Assembly (NCBI RefSeq): GCF_000174415.1
Contig: NZ_ACJM01000023.1
Span: 1 to 35,321, forward strand
Direction of reading: 5' to 3'
DNA: 35,321 nt
From: Dethiobacter alkaliphilus AHT 1
Lineage (GTDB): Bacteria > Bacillota > Dethiobacteria > Dethiobacterales > Dethiobacteraceae
This document shows, piece by piece, positions 26,657-34,419 of the stretch. Positions within the stretch are counted from its first letter, which is position 1. Every line of letters begins with the position of its first letter. The notes beneath the pieces are model-generated. The model worked only from the letters and a program-made list of their open reading frames with translations. It did no database searches and was not told the DNA's origin. A program made the translations under genes and the position numbers.

Positions 26657-27186
26657 GCGCGCTCACCTTCCTTTCCCCGGTTTCCCCGCTCAATAATTTC
26701 ATACAGGTAGGCATCGTCCTGCCTGATCTGCAGATAAATGTTCTCATTATCCACCATAATTTTATGCTCGGCAATACCTAAATCCGCCAGGGTAGTAGCC
26801 ACCTCTTGACCCATTTCGGTGAAATTACCACGCTGTTCACCTTCGTACAACGCCAGGTTTACAGCACTAAACGCTGTTTCCAGCCTGGGGTCACGCCCGT
26901 CCCTGATTTCCAGACGGAACCCATTCTCTCCCAAAAGATCGACTATTTCAGCGTTCAACCGACGATGAATATAGCCAAAATCATCAACGTAATCCAAAGT
27001 CACCACTACCACCTGCTGATTTCCGTCTTTATGGAGATCAACTGCCTGGACCGGTTCATACTCGCTCAGTCGCTGAAACAACGGTTCGTCCACCATTTGG
27101 TGCTGACGAAGATAGACACCGCCAACCCCAAGAGCAAGTGTCACCACAAAAGCCAGAACAATAACTGGCCATTTTAGATTTTTCAT
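26653..27186 (-). CDS. Membrane-anchored protein of unknown function, coupled to FtsH-like protease
   Basis: This 177-residue protein has one N-terminal membrane anchor (KWPVIVLAFVVTLALGVGGVY, about residues 5-25). A mixed alpha/beta soluble part follows, most likely outside the cytoplasm, with no cysteines or recognisable catalytic motif. I do not recognise a family. The stop overlaps the start of the FtsH-like gene and the pair share a promoter, so the most economical idea is that it supplies the outside domain or adaptor that the short protease lacks. That is inference only. Confidence 0.7.
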   Translation of the reverse strand: MKNLKWPVIVLAFVVTLALGVGGVYLRQHQMVDEPLFQRLSEYEPVQAVDLHKDGNQQVVVVTLDYVDDFGYIHRRLNAEIVDLLGENGFRLEIRDGRDPRLETAFSAVNLALYEGEQRGNFTEMGQEVATTLADLGIAEHKIMVDNENIYLQIRQDDAYLYEIIERGNRGKEGERA

Positions 27187-27228
27187 AACTATCGCCCTTT
27201 CTAATAGTGAGGCAGGTTTACATAAGTC

Positions 27229-27257
27229 ATTATAACATAGGCCTTAGGGTAATCCAA
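27229..27257 (-). promoter_or_regulatory. Promoter of the membrane protein/FtsH-like pair
   Basis: On the minus strand, TTGGAT (27252-27257) and a perfect TATAAT (27229-27234) are spaced by 17 bases. It lies 43 bases upstream of the first gene. Confidence 0.75.
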
Positions 27258-27303
27258 CTGGAAAAACTACGAACATATGTGTCAAAACCATTAAGCACAT
27301 AGC

Positions 27304-27376
27304 AAAAAATCAGCCCCAATGGGACAGGGGGACAGGTCAGCTGTCCCACCCCCGTCTTCTCCTTGGGGCTGATTTT
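27304..27376 (-). terminator. Nested hairpin terminator after rimO
   Basis: The 14-bp outer stem AAAATCAGCCCCAA / TTGGGGCTGATTTT encloses a smaller GGGACAG / CTGTCCC hairpin. On the minus strand the outer stem is followed by Ts, as in an intrinsic terminator. The inner part looks like one of the dispersed palindromes inserted in the terminator loop. Confidence 0.75.
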
Positions 27377-27430
27377 CTCTATTTATTATATTGTTTTAAC
27401 TAAAAGACTTTAGCGATTTGACTAAATTTT

Positions 27431-27501
27431 TTTTGGGACAAGGAACCTGTCCCCTTGTCCCAAAAGTGTGGACAAATAAACCTGTCCCTCTGTCCACAAA
27501 A
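27431..27501. repeat. Two adjacent GGACAGGT-type palindromes (includes copy 2)
   Basis: The first stem, TTTTGGGACAAGG / CCTTGTCCCAAAA (27431-27465), has loop AACCTGTCC. The second, TGTGGACA / TGTCCACA (27467-27498), has a loop that also contains AACCTGTCC. On the minus strand 27467-27501 is a 33/35 match to 23214-23248. The pair begins one base after the rimO stop codon. Confidence 0.85.
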
Positions 27502-28824
27502 TCAGGCGAGGAGGTCGTAGCCGTCAAAGCCGGTGATGGTTACGGGGAGTAAGCCTCCTTTTTGGGCTTTTTTGTCACTGTTTTGGATGCGGATGTAGCC
27601 GTCCACCTCCGGGGCCTGCATATAGGAGCGAGCCAACAGGATGGACGGGTCCTGAGCAGAGCTGCCGTCCACCATGGCGGTAACCGTTTTGCCCACCAGC
27701 TGCTGTTGTTTTTTTTCGCTGATGGCGCTTTGCAGGGCTACGGCGCGCCGGACACGCTCCTCTTTTACCTCAGCCGGCACCTGATTGGAATAGGCGGCGG
27801 CCGGGGTTCCCTCTTCCCGGGAGTAAGCAAAAAATCCTACCCGGTCCAGCTGCGCTTCTTTTAGAAAGGCCAGCATTTCACCAAACTCCTCTTCTCCCTC
27901 TCCGGGGAAACCGGCTATAAAAGAGGAGCGTAAAACAATTCCGGGAACCTCCCGGCGTAGTGTTTCAATGAGTTTGAGAATTTTGTCCGCCGTGGTTTTT
28001 CGGCCCATGCGTCGTAATATTTTATCCGAGCCATGCTGCAGCGGCAAATCCAGGTACTTACAAACCTTTTCTTCCCTGGCCACAGCTTCAATAATCCGCT
28101 GATCCAGCCGTTCCGGATAAGCATAAAGCAGCCTGATCCAGTGAACGCCGTCGATGGCGGCCAGCTCCCCCAGAAGTTTGGGCAACTGTGCCTTTCCAGT
28201 GCGGTCTGTACCATACAAAGTAATATCCTGAGCAATAAGGTTTAGCTCTTTTACCCCGCCTGCGGCCAGAGATTGGGCTTCCGACACCACCGCCTGACCA
28301 TCCCGGCTCTGATACGGTCCGCGAATTGCGGGGATGGCACAATATGTGCAGCGGTTATCACAGCCTTCGGCAATTTTCAGATAAGCGGTATGTGACGGAG
28401 TAGAAAGCAGTCGCGGCGCATCATCGCTTCCGGCAAACTCCCCCTGGGTAAAGCTCACCTTTTCCCCGGCCAGGCCGCGGCGAATGGCGACAGCGGCTCC
28501 GTGGACGTCGTTGGTGCCAAAAAGCCCATCCACCTCCGGCAGCTCGTCCAGCAATTCATCGGCAAAACGTTGCGCCATACATCCGGCGGCCAAAAGGAGC
28601 CGGCAATTTTTCTCTTTATATGCGGCCATTTCCAGGATTTTAGCAATTGATTCCTCTTTGGCAGCGTCAATAAAACCACAGGTATTAATTATAATAACAT
28701 GGGCTTTTTCAGGATCGGTGGTTAAGGTAAACCCGTCTTCATTTAACAAGCCCAGCATGGTTTCGCTGTCCACCAGATTTTTGGCACATCCCAGGGAAAC
28801 GACGGCAACTTTTATTTCCTGCAT
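27502..28824 (-). CDS. rimO: Ribosomal protein S12 methylthiotransferase RimO
   Basis: This 440-residue radical-SAM enzyme adds a methylthio group to an aspartate of ribosomal protein S12. The first cluster site is C13 (SLGCAKNLVDSE), C49 (NTCGFID) and C82 (AAGCMAQ). The radical-SAM triad is C155, C159 and C162 (CDNRCTYCAIP). A C-terminal TRAM domain ends TITGFDGYDLLA. SLGCAKNLVDSE and the S12-type features separate it from MiaB. It has its own promoter and a GGAGG site. Confidence 0.97.
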   Translation of the reverse strand: MQEIKVAVVSLGCAKNLVDSETMLGLLNEDGFTLTTDPEKAHVIIINTCGFIDAAKEESIAKILEMAAYKEKNCRLLLAAGCMAQRFADELLDELPEVDGLFGTNDVHGAAVAIRRGLAGEKVSFTQGEFAGSDDAPRLLSTPSHTAYLKIAEGCDNRCTYCAIPAIRGPYQSRDGQAVVSEAQSLAAGGVKELNLIAQDITLYGTDRTGKAQLPKLLGELAAIDGVHWIRLLYAYPERLDQRIIEAVAREEKVCKYLDLPLQHGSDKILRRMGRKTTADKILKLIETLRREVPGIVLRSSFIAGFPGEGEEEFGEMLAFLKEAQLDRVGFFAYSREEGTPAAAYSNQVPAEVKEERVRRAVALQSAISEKKQQQLVGKTVTAMVDGSSAQDPSILLARSYMQAPEVDGYIRIQNSDKKAQKGGLLPVTITGFDGYDLLA

Positions 28825-28853
28825 TATATTCCTCCATTTTCTTCTTCCAAGAT

Positions 28854-28882
28854 AGTATAAGCCACTATGAGCCTTGTGTCAA
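28854..28882 (-). promoter_or_regulatory. rimO promoter
   Basis: TTGACA (28877-28882) and TATACT (28854-28859) on the minus strand are spaced by 17 bases and lie 29 bases upstream of the rimO start. Confidence 0.8.
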
Positions 28883-28894
28883 AGGATGCAAAGA

Positions 28895-28924
28895 GAAACA
28901 CACGCTGCAGGCAGCGTGTGTTTC
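28895..28924. terminator. Long hairpin after the VWA gene
   Basis: GAAACACACGCTGC and its exact complement are separated by two bases, a 14-bp near-perfect palindrome just after the VWA gene stop. The tail on the minus strand is only TCTTTG, so termination may be weak; the structure could also shield the 3' end. Confidence 0.65.
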
Positions 28925-28934
28925 ATATTTGTGC

Positions 28935-29807
28935 TTATGTGGGTATGAGGGAGCCTACACGGGAGCGTTCGCGCCGGGTAATGGCGGCTATTTCACGGTG
29001 GTCCAGGTCATCCACAATATAGAGGGATGCATCTGCCGATTCCGCCAGTTTTTCCAGGAATTTTCGCTGGGGCTCCAAGCCAATACAGATGAGATGCATT
29101 TTATGTTTTTTAATCAGAGCTCCCGCCTCGATGGCATCCAGGTATGGATCCTTATCACCACTGGCCCAGGTTGGTAATCCGTCGGTGATTAGGATTACCA
29201 GGTGTTTTTTTCCCCGTCGGCCGCAGAGATAGTTTACGGCGGTGCGAATTCCTTCTCCCATGGGCGTGAGACCAGCAGCACTCATGGCCGCCAGGCCGCG
29301 GCGGACCATCAGGTCGTTTCTGGTTGAACGGACTTTAACACCTACATCGCCTTCCTGAAACGTAATCAAAGATAAAGGTTCATGCATCTGCCGCACCAGA
29401 TTATCGGCCAGGGTTTTTACCTCCCGGATTCGTTTCCCGTTCATGCTTCCGCTGGTATCCACCAACAAACATACTTCCAGCGGCGGGGCTCCGCCATCTT
29501 TTATGACCCGGAAATCTTCATTGCGCAAAAACTGTGCATCACCGGAGGTAAGGCGCCGGCGTGCTGCACAAATCATGGTTTCCGCCACCGCCAGCGAGTC
29601 CCGGCAACCGTGTTGACGGGGTTGGGTTTCCCGTAAAGTATAGAACCCTTCATTGTTTTGTCCGTGGCGGACACAGCGGTAATGATAGCGTTGAAACGTC
29701 TTTTCTTCCTGTAACCGCTGCAGTCGGCGGATTTCATTTTCCACCACCTGCATTTCTCCTCCATCCTGGGCAACTGCCAAGAAGGGGGCTGCGGCCACTT
29801 TGACCAC
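28935..29807 (-). CDS. VWA-domain protein of the chelatase (ChlD/BchD-like) type
   Basis: This 290-residue protein has a von Willebrand A domain with the metal-binding MIDAS motif LLVDTSGSMNGKR (DxSxS at 117-121), GLTPMGEGI and LITDGLPTWASGDKD. The region before it (QRYHYRCVRHGQNNEGFY, ETMICAARRR) is like the linker of magnesium/cobalt chelatase D subunits. The only plausible start in this frame is a GTG at 29807, with no clear ribosome-binding site. The frame stays open for 66 bases further upstream, back to a TGA at 29879-29881, overlapping the end of the ATPase gene. It may therefore be made as a fusion by -1 frameshifting (see findings). No ChlH/CobN partner is in the window. Confidence 0.82.
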   Translation of the reverse strand: MVKVAAAPFLAVAQDGGEMQVVENEIRRLQRLQEEKTFQRYHYRCVRHGQNNEGFYTLRETQPRQHGCRDSLAVAETMICAARRRLTSGDAQFLRNEDFRVIKDGGAPPLEVCLLVDTSGSMNGKRIREVKTLADNLVRQMHEPLSLITFQEGDVGVKVRSTRNDLMVRRGLAAMSAAGLTPMGEGIRTAVNYLCGRRGKKHLVILITDGLPTWASGDKDPYLDAIEAGALIKKHKMHLICIGLEPQRKFLEKLAESADASLYIVDDLDHREIAAITRRERSRVGSLIPT

Positions 29808-29827
29808 AGTACCGGCATGGTTTTGAT

Positions 29828-31063
29828 TTAGTTGTTTGTCTCCCCCTGATTTGTCAGGACGTTTGCCGTTTTTTTTTCCTCATTTTGTTGGGTGACATCC
29901 TGCTTTTCTTCTTGGGGAGTGTTTACGGCCACTGTTTTACCCGACGACTGGTTTTGCTTCTTGGACAGGCGCTGCCACAGTCCGCGCCATAAGGCGGGAT
30001 AGCGCTGCGGCCCCCGGTCTTTGGCCGGGTCTTTTTTGGCCTTGGCCGGTGACGTGGCTTTTTTTTGTTCACTGACAACTTGCTCACCCAAAGCAGCGGC
30101 GATTTCCTGTAGCTTGGGCGCTTCAATCCGGTGCCGCAATGCGGCAGGCAAAATGGCGGCTAAGTCGGAGAAGCCTGCAATTCTTCGTCCATAGAGGGCA
30201 GCATGCAACAGAGCACCCAGTCGGGCGGCCTGGATTCCGCGAATGCTCTCCAGCCGGTAGCGAATATACAGGTTGCTGAGGAAATCTTCTGCCTGTTCAT
30301 CCAGGGTGATGAGTGAAAGGTCAGACAGCGGTTGTTTTTCGGCTTCAAGGGAAATAGCCATATTCTGAGCCGAGGCATTCATTATGGAGCGAATCACCTC
30401 CGGTTGGTCCGGCCGTTCAATGCGTACCACAAAATCAAACCTGTCGGCCAACTGCCTGCGAATTTCCTGCAGCGGCCCCGGCTCTTCATCGGGATTTGAT
30501 GCGGCCCACACATTCAGGTTAACCGGCATTTCCACGGTGGGCAATCCGGTCTCTTCAATCTGAACCCGGCCGGGCTTTGTACCCATTACATCCAGGAGCA
30601 CATCTACCAGCGCCGGTGATGTATCGGCCAGGCGGTTAATTTCATCCACAAAAACTATACCTCTGTGTGCCCGCGGCAGCGTTCCGGGTAGGATAGCTGC
30701 TGCCGGATTGTGGACAGAAGTTAATTTATCCAGATCAATACTGCCAACCACCGTTCCTACCTTGGCCGAATGGGATATCTCCAGAAAAGGAGTATCCACA
30801 ACCTCGCTCTCCAGTCCTGTAAGGCTTTGATGCTCAGGACAATGGGGAGAGCCGGCTTCACAATTGTAGCGGCAGTCCTTAACCCTCTCCAGCTGCGGCA
30901 GCCTGCTTTTTGCCGCGCGGATCAATGTGGTTTTTCCTGTACCGCGGACCCCTTCCACATGAAAATGAATGGGCACACCTGCTTTTGCGGCCAGCACACC
31001 TATTTCAATAAATCTTTGCAACTCTTCATTACCCTGATGAAAGACAACATTTTGCCACTCCAT
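29828..31063 (-). CDS. AAA+ ATPase of the magnesium/cobalt chelatase (ChlI-like) type
   Basis: This 411-residue protein has Walker A EGVRGTGKTT (37-46), a cysteine cluster C64, C68 and C75 (CRYNCEAGSPHCP) typical of ChlI-like proteins, Walker B GIVFVDEINRLAD (135-147) and sensor segment NVWAASNPDE. From about residue 320 the tail is charged, rich in K, E and Q, and probably disordered, like the linker between the AAA+ and VWA halves of chelatase D subunits. It contains a run of nine A (29869-29877). The gene is followed 20 bases later by the VWA gene. Substrate metal unknown; a MoxR-like chaperone role is the alternative. Confidence 0.85.
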   Translation of the reverse strand: MEWQNVVFHQGNEELQRFIEIGVLAAKAGVPIHFHVEGVRGTGKTTLIRAAKSRLPQLERVKDCRYNCEAGSPHCPEHQSLTGLESEVVDTPFLEISHSAKVGTVVGSIDLDKLTSVHNPAAAILPGTLPRAHRGIVFVDEINRLADTSPALVDVLLDVMGTKPGRVQIEETGLPTVEMPVNLNVWAASNPDEEPGPLQEIRRQLADRFDFVVRIERPDQPEVIRSIMNASAQNMAISLEAEKQPLSDLSLITLDEQAEDFLSNLYIRYRLESIRGIQAARLGALLHAALYGRRIAGFSDLAAILPAALRHRIEAPKLQEIAAALGEQVVSEQKKATSPAKAKKDPAKDRGPQRYPALWRGLWQRLSKKQNQSSGKTVAVNTPQEEKQDVTQQNEEKKTANVLTNQGETNN

Positions 31064-31140
31064 ACAGACCTCCTGAGGTTTTCACTGTTGGTTATACAGA
31101 ATAGTGTTACCAGTGAGCTCAGGTTTATAGCCCTTGCAAG

Positions 31141-31174
31141 AAAAAAAAAGAGCATAAAGGAATCCTTCATGCTC
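31141..31174 (-). terminator. Intrinsic terminator after rodZ
   Basis: On the minus strand, GAGCATGAAGG...CCTTTATGCTC is followed by nine Ts. It lies 13 bases after the rodZ stop. Confidence 0.9.
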
Positions 31175-31187
31175 CAAAAACGCAATA

Positions 31188-32039
31188 TTAATCTTCTTCA
31201 GCTAAGACTATTTCCACATTATAAGCGTTACCACTTTGGGGGAGTTCGATGGTTTCACCGTTTACCTCTACAGTTACGGCACTGGCGGCACCAAAGCGGA
31301 ATCTCAGCTCATTTTCTGCTCTCACAGAGCGTTCATCTCCCGCGGAAAATGTGTGTTCAAATTCCTGTGACCCATCGGTGTGGGCCCGGACCCAGCAGCG
31401 GGCGGAAAAAGAAAGGTCTACTACCAGTGAATCGGCATTGTAAACGGTAAATCGTTCTCCTCCCTGAATATCCTCAGCTTCAATGCGCATCTCCGGCTCT
31501 TGCTCTTCAACATCTTCCGGCTCCTCTTCTTCTGCCGGTTCTCCGTCGGGCGCAGGCTGGTCATCAGGGGTCTGCTCTCCCGGCAGTTCATTATCCTCCA
31601 GGGCCGGCGGCTCTGTACTTGCCGGGGAATCGGCGGATATCAGGATAGCACGGACACCCACAAACAACAGCGCCAGCACCAACACAAACATGGCCAAACG
31701 GCCTTTGTTGATGCGACGGACCGTATTATAATTTTTCATCACTGCTTCAGGCATGGGTTTTTTCTTTTCCACCGGCTTTGGCTGTTCATTGTCCTGATTG
31801 TCGGTTTGCGCTTCTGTGCCGGTATAGCGTGTCAGAAGAGGTTCGGGGTCCAGCCCCACTTCAGTTGCGTATTTTCGCAGGGCTCCTTTTAGATAAACTT
31901 CACCGGGAAACTGATCAAAATCGCCTTCTTCCAGCGCCTTCAGATACTTCTTGGCAATAAGAGTACTGCTGGACAACGCTTCCAGGGTCAACCCCCTGTC
32001 CTCTCTTGCCTGTTTTAATTCCTGGCCAATTTCCTGCAT
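31188..32039 (-). CDS. rodZ: RodZ-like cell-shape protein
   Basis: This 283-residue protein has a cytoplasmic helix-turn-helix domain (about 1-75, IGQELKQAREDRGLTLEALS), a basic patch, one membrane helix (about 114-134), a proline/glutamate-rich linker (about 140-185) and a C-terminal DUF4115-like beta domain outside the cell. This layout is that of RodZ, which links MreB to the cell-wall machinery. It lies 20 bases after ftsK and ends in a strong terminator. In many clostridia rimO follows rodZ; here the chelatase pair lies between. Confidence 0.88.
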   Translation of the reverse strand: MQEIGQELKQAREDRGLTLEALSSSTLIAKKYLKALEEGDFDQFPGEVYLKGALRKYATEVGLDPEPLLTRYTGTEAQTDNQDNEQPKPVEKKKPMPEAVMKNYNTVRRINKGRLAMFVLVLALLFVGVRAILISADSPASTEPPALEDNELPGEQTPDDQPAPDGEPAEEEEPEDVEEQEPEMRIEAEDIQGGERFTVYNADSLVVDLSFSARCWVRAHTDGSQEFEHTFSAGDERSVRAENELRFRFGAASAVTVEVNGETIELPQSGNAYNVEIVLAEED

Positions 32040-32059
32040 GCTTTCACCCCGTCTTTATT

Positions 32060-34393
32060 TTACTCAGATGCTTCGGATTCTTTATCATACAAGAGCTTCT
32101 GAACCAAATCAGGTGTAATCAAAACCTCACGGGCTTTGCTGCCTTCGAAGCGGCCCACAAAGCCTCTCCGCTCCATGTCGTCAATCAGGCGGGCCGCTCT
32201 GGTGTAACCGATACGCAACCTGCGCTGCAAAAGAGAGATAGAAGCGGTTTCCGCCTCCGCCACCAACATAACTGCGTCGGCAAAAAGCTCATCCTCTTCG
32301 TAAATATCCTCATCCTCTTCCTCTTCATCCGGCATCAGCTGTTCCACAAACTGTGGTTCACCCTGCTTTTTTATAAATTCCAGGAGGCTGTTTAATTCCC
32401 TCTCGTTAATAAACGCACCCTGAATCCGATACGGCTTGGGAGCGCCGATGGGATGAAACAGAGCATCACCGCGACCCAGTAATTTTTCCGCACCGCCCAT
32501 ATCCAAAATGGTGCGAGAATCCACCTGGGAGGAAACGGCAAAGGCGATACGTGAGGTGATATTGGCTTTAATTACTCCGGTGATAACGTCCACCGAAGGA
32601 CGCTGCGTGGCAATGACCAAATGAATACCGGCGGCACGGGACATTTGCGCCAGCCGCGCAATGGAATCTTCCACATCTGCCGCCGCCACCATCATCAAAT
32701 CAGCCAACTCGTCAATGATGACCACAATATAGGGCAGCAAGGCATCTTCTTTATTCTCCCGGCATTTACGTTCATTATAGCCGGCTATATCGCGGACACT
32801 TTCCTGGGCAAACATCTCATAGCGCCTGGACATTTCTTTAAGCATATTTTTCAGCGCCATGGAGGCTTTTTTAGGTTCGGTTACCACCGGCATCAAAAGA
32901 TGCGGGATGCCGTTAAAGGTGTTGAGCTCCACCACTTTGGGGTCAATCATTACAAATTTAACTTCATCGGGCCGTGCTTTAAATAATATGCTGGAGATTA
33001 AGGCATTAATGCAGACGCTTTTACCGGAACCGGTGGAGCCGGCAATTAACAAATGAGGCATCTTCTTTAAATCGGCCAAAATAGCATTGCCGGTAATGTC
33101 TTTTCCCAACCCTATGGTGAGAGCCGAACCCGCATTTTTAAACTGTTCATCTTCCAGTACTTCACGCAAATAGACAGGAGCAATTACTTTATTAGGTACT
33201 TCTATCCCCACCGCAGCCTTGCCGGGAATGGGCGCCTCGATGCGCACATCGGCGGCAGCCAGATTCAACGCCAGGTCATCGGCGAGAGCCACAATCTTGC
33301 TGATTTTCACCCCGGTTTCCGGTTGTATTTCAAAACGGGTTACGGTGGGCCCGGTCTGGGCATCCGTTACCTTCACCTTCACTCCGAAACTGTCCAGCGT
33401 TTTCTCCAGTACTTTAGCCCGGTCGGCAATGGTTTTCTTCTGCTGGCTGTCCTTATGCTTGGGGATTTTTGATAACAATGACAGCGATGGCACTGTATAG
33501 TCGCCCTGCGAAGGGACAAAAGAGATGGCCTCCCCTTCATCCTTAGTATCCACAACCAGGGGATCATCCTTGGTATTAACCGGTTTGTTTTCTTCTTTTG
33601 TATCGGATAAATCAGATACTGCATCCTTTTGCGGAAAAGGAATTACAGGAGCCAGGTCCGGCTCAAAGGTATGCTGGGGCTTGTCCGCATCCCCTGTAAA
33701 AAAAATGTCCTCTGTGGAATCGTCGCGGTTTTTATCGGACTCTTCAGCTTCCTCTCCAGCAGCCTCCTCCACTTCCAACTCAGCACTGGAAGCAAAAATA
33801 AACCGGAAAAATGAACCCACAGACTTCAGGCCACGGCCTGTTCCCCGCACACAAAAACCCATGGCCCGTCCGGCGGTCCCCAAAAGCTGTGTTATAGAAA
33901 TGTTGGTTACCAGTAAGAAGGAAATCACGGTCATGGCTGTCAGAATAATATAGCTACCGTAATCCCGGAAAAGAAAGTACAGCATAATTGCCAGCATGGC
34001 GCCGATTACTCCTCCGCCCTGCTGTTGAACTCCCAACTGCCAGGAGGCGCGATACATACCCTGGTCTGTAACCAGAGGCAGTTCGGCAGTCATCAACTCC
34101 ATATGAGCATAGATGAGAATCACCAAAAAGAAAAGAGTAAGTCCTGCCATCCGTTGTTTGATATTGGGAATTTTCCAGGGCAGGATACCCTGGAGCCCGT
34201 ACATTGCCAGGACTATGGGAATCAAGATAGCCAAATCGCCGGTAAACAGACGCAGCACATTATTAAAAAAACTACCCACTTCCCCGGTCTGGGCCGGGAA
34301 CAATATGGCGGCAAAGGCCAAGGCGGCCAGGGCCAGTTTAAAGATAGCTTTTACCTGATATCTGATTTCATCACTCATGTCAAAAGTGGCCAT
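32060..34393 (-). CDS. DNA translocase FtsK/SpoIIIE
   Basis: This 777-residue DNA pump moves chromosomes at division or into the forespore. It has about four N-terminal membrane helices (15-165), an acidic, poorly conserved linker (205-300), and a RecA-like motor with Walker A GSTGSGKS (452-459) and Walker B YIVVIIDELADLMM (about 558-571). The C-terminal gamma domain (LLQRRLRIGYTRAARLIDDME) reads orientation sequences. FtsK and SpoIIIE cannot be told apart by sequence alone. It follows uppP by 26 bases and precedes rodZ by 20. An alternative ATG five codons in has no better ribosome-binding site. Confidence 0.95.
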   Translation of the reverse strand: MATFDMSDEIRYQVKAIFKLALAALAFAAILFPAQTGEVGSFFNNVLRLFTGDLAILIPIVLAMYGLQGILPWKIPNIKQRMAGLTLFFLVILIYAHMELMTAELPLVTDQGMYRASWQLGVQQQGGGVIGAMLAIMLYFLFRDYGSYIILTAMTVISFLLVTNISITQLLGTAGRAMGFCVRGTGRGLKSVGSFFRFIFASSAELEVEEAAGEEAEESDKNRDDSTEDIFFTGDADKPQHTFEPDLAPVIPFPQKDAVSDLSDTKEENKPVNTKDDPLVVDTKDEGEAISFVPSQGDYTVPSLSLLSKIPKHKDSQQKKTIADRAKVLEKTLDSFGVKVKVTDAQTGPTVTRFEIQPETGVKISKIVALADDLALNLAAADVRIEAPIPGKAAVGIEVPNKVIAPVYLREVLEDEQFKNAGSALTIGLGKDITGNAILADLKKMPHLLIAGSTGSGKSVCINALISSILFKARPDEVKFVMIDPKVVELNTFNGIPHLLMPVVTEPKKASMALKNMLKEMSRRYEMFAQESVRDIAGYNERKCRENKEDALLPYIVVIIDELADLMMVAAADVEDSIARLAQMSRAAGIHLVIATQRPSVDVITGVIKANITSRIAFAVSSQVDSRTILDMGGAEKLLGRGDALFHPIGAPKPYRIQGAFINERELNSLLEFIKKQGEPQFVEQLMPDEEEEDEDIYEEDELFADAVMLVAEAETASISLLQRRLRIGYTRAARLIDDMERRGFVGRFEGSKAREVLITPDLVQKLLYDKESEASE

Positions 34394-34419
34394 TTGGGCA
34401 CCCCGTTACTAGTTTATGC

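Larger units (their letters stand above)
27187..27501. other. Intergenic region with palindromes between rimO and the protease pair
   Basis: There is no gene in these 315 bases. Right to left on the minus strand it holds: the palindrome pair right after the rimO stop (27431-27501); a large nested hairpin ending in Ts (27304-27376) that can terminate rimO; an AT-rich spacer; and the promoter of the protease pair (27229-27257). Confidence 0.8.

Noticed and set aside
29573-29818. Small reading frame starting at the ATG just after the ATPase gene
   Set aside because: It overlaps the VWA gene in another frame, has no ribosome-binding site at proper distance and no family features.
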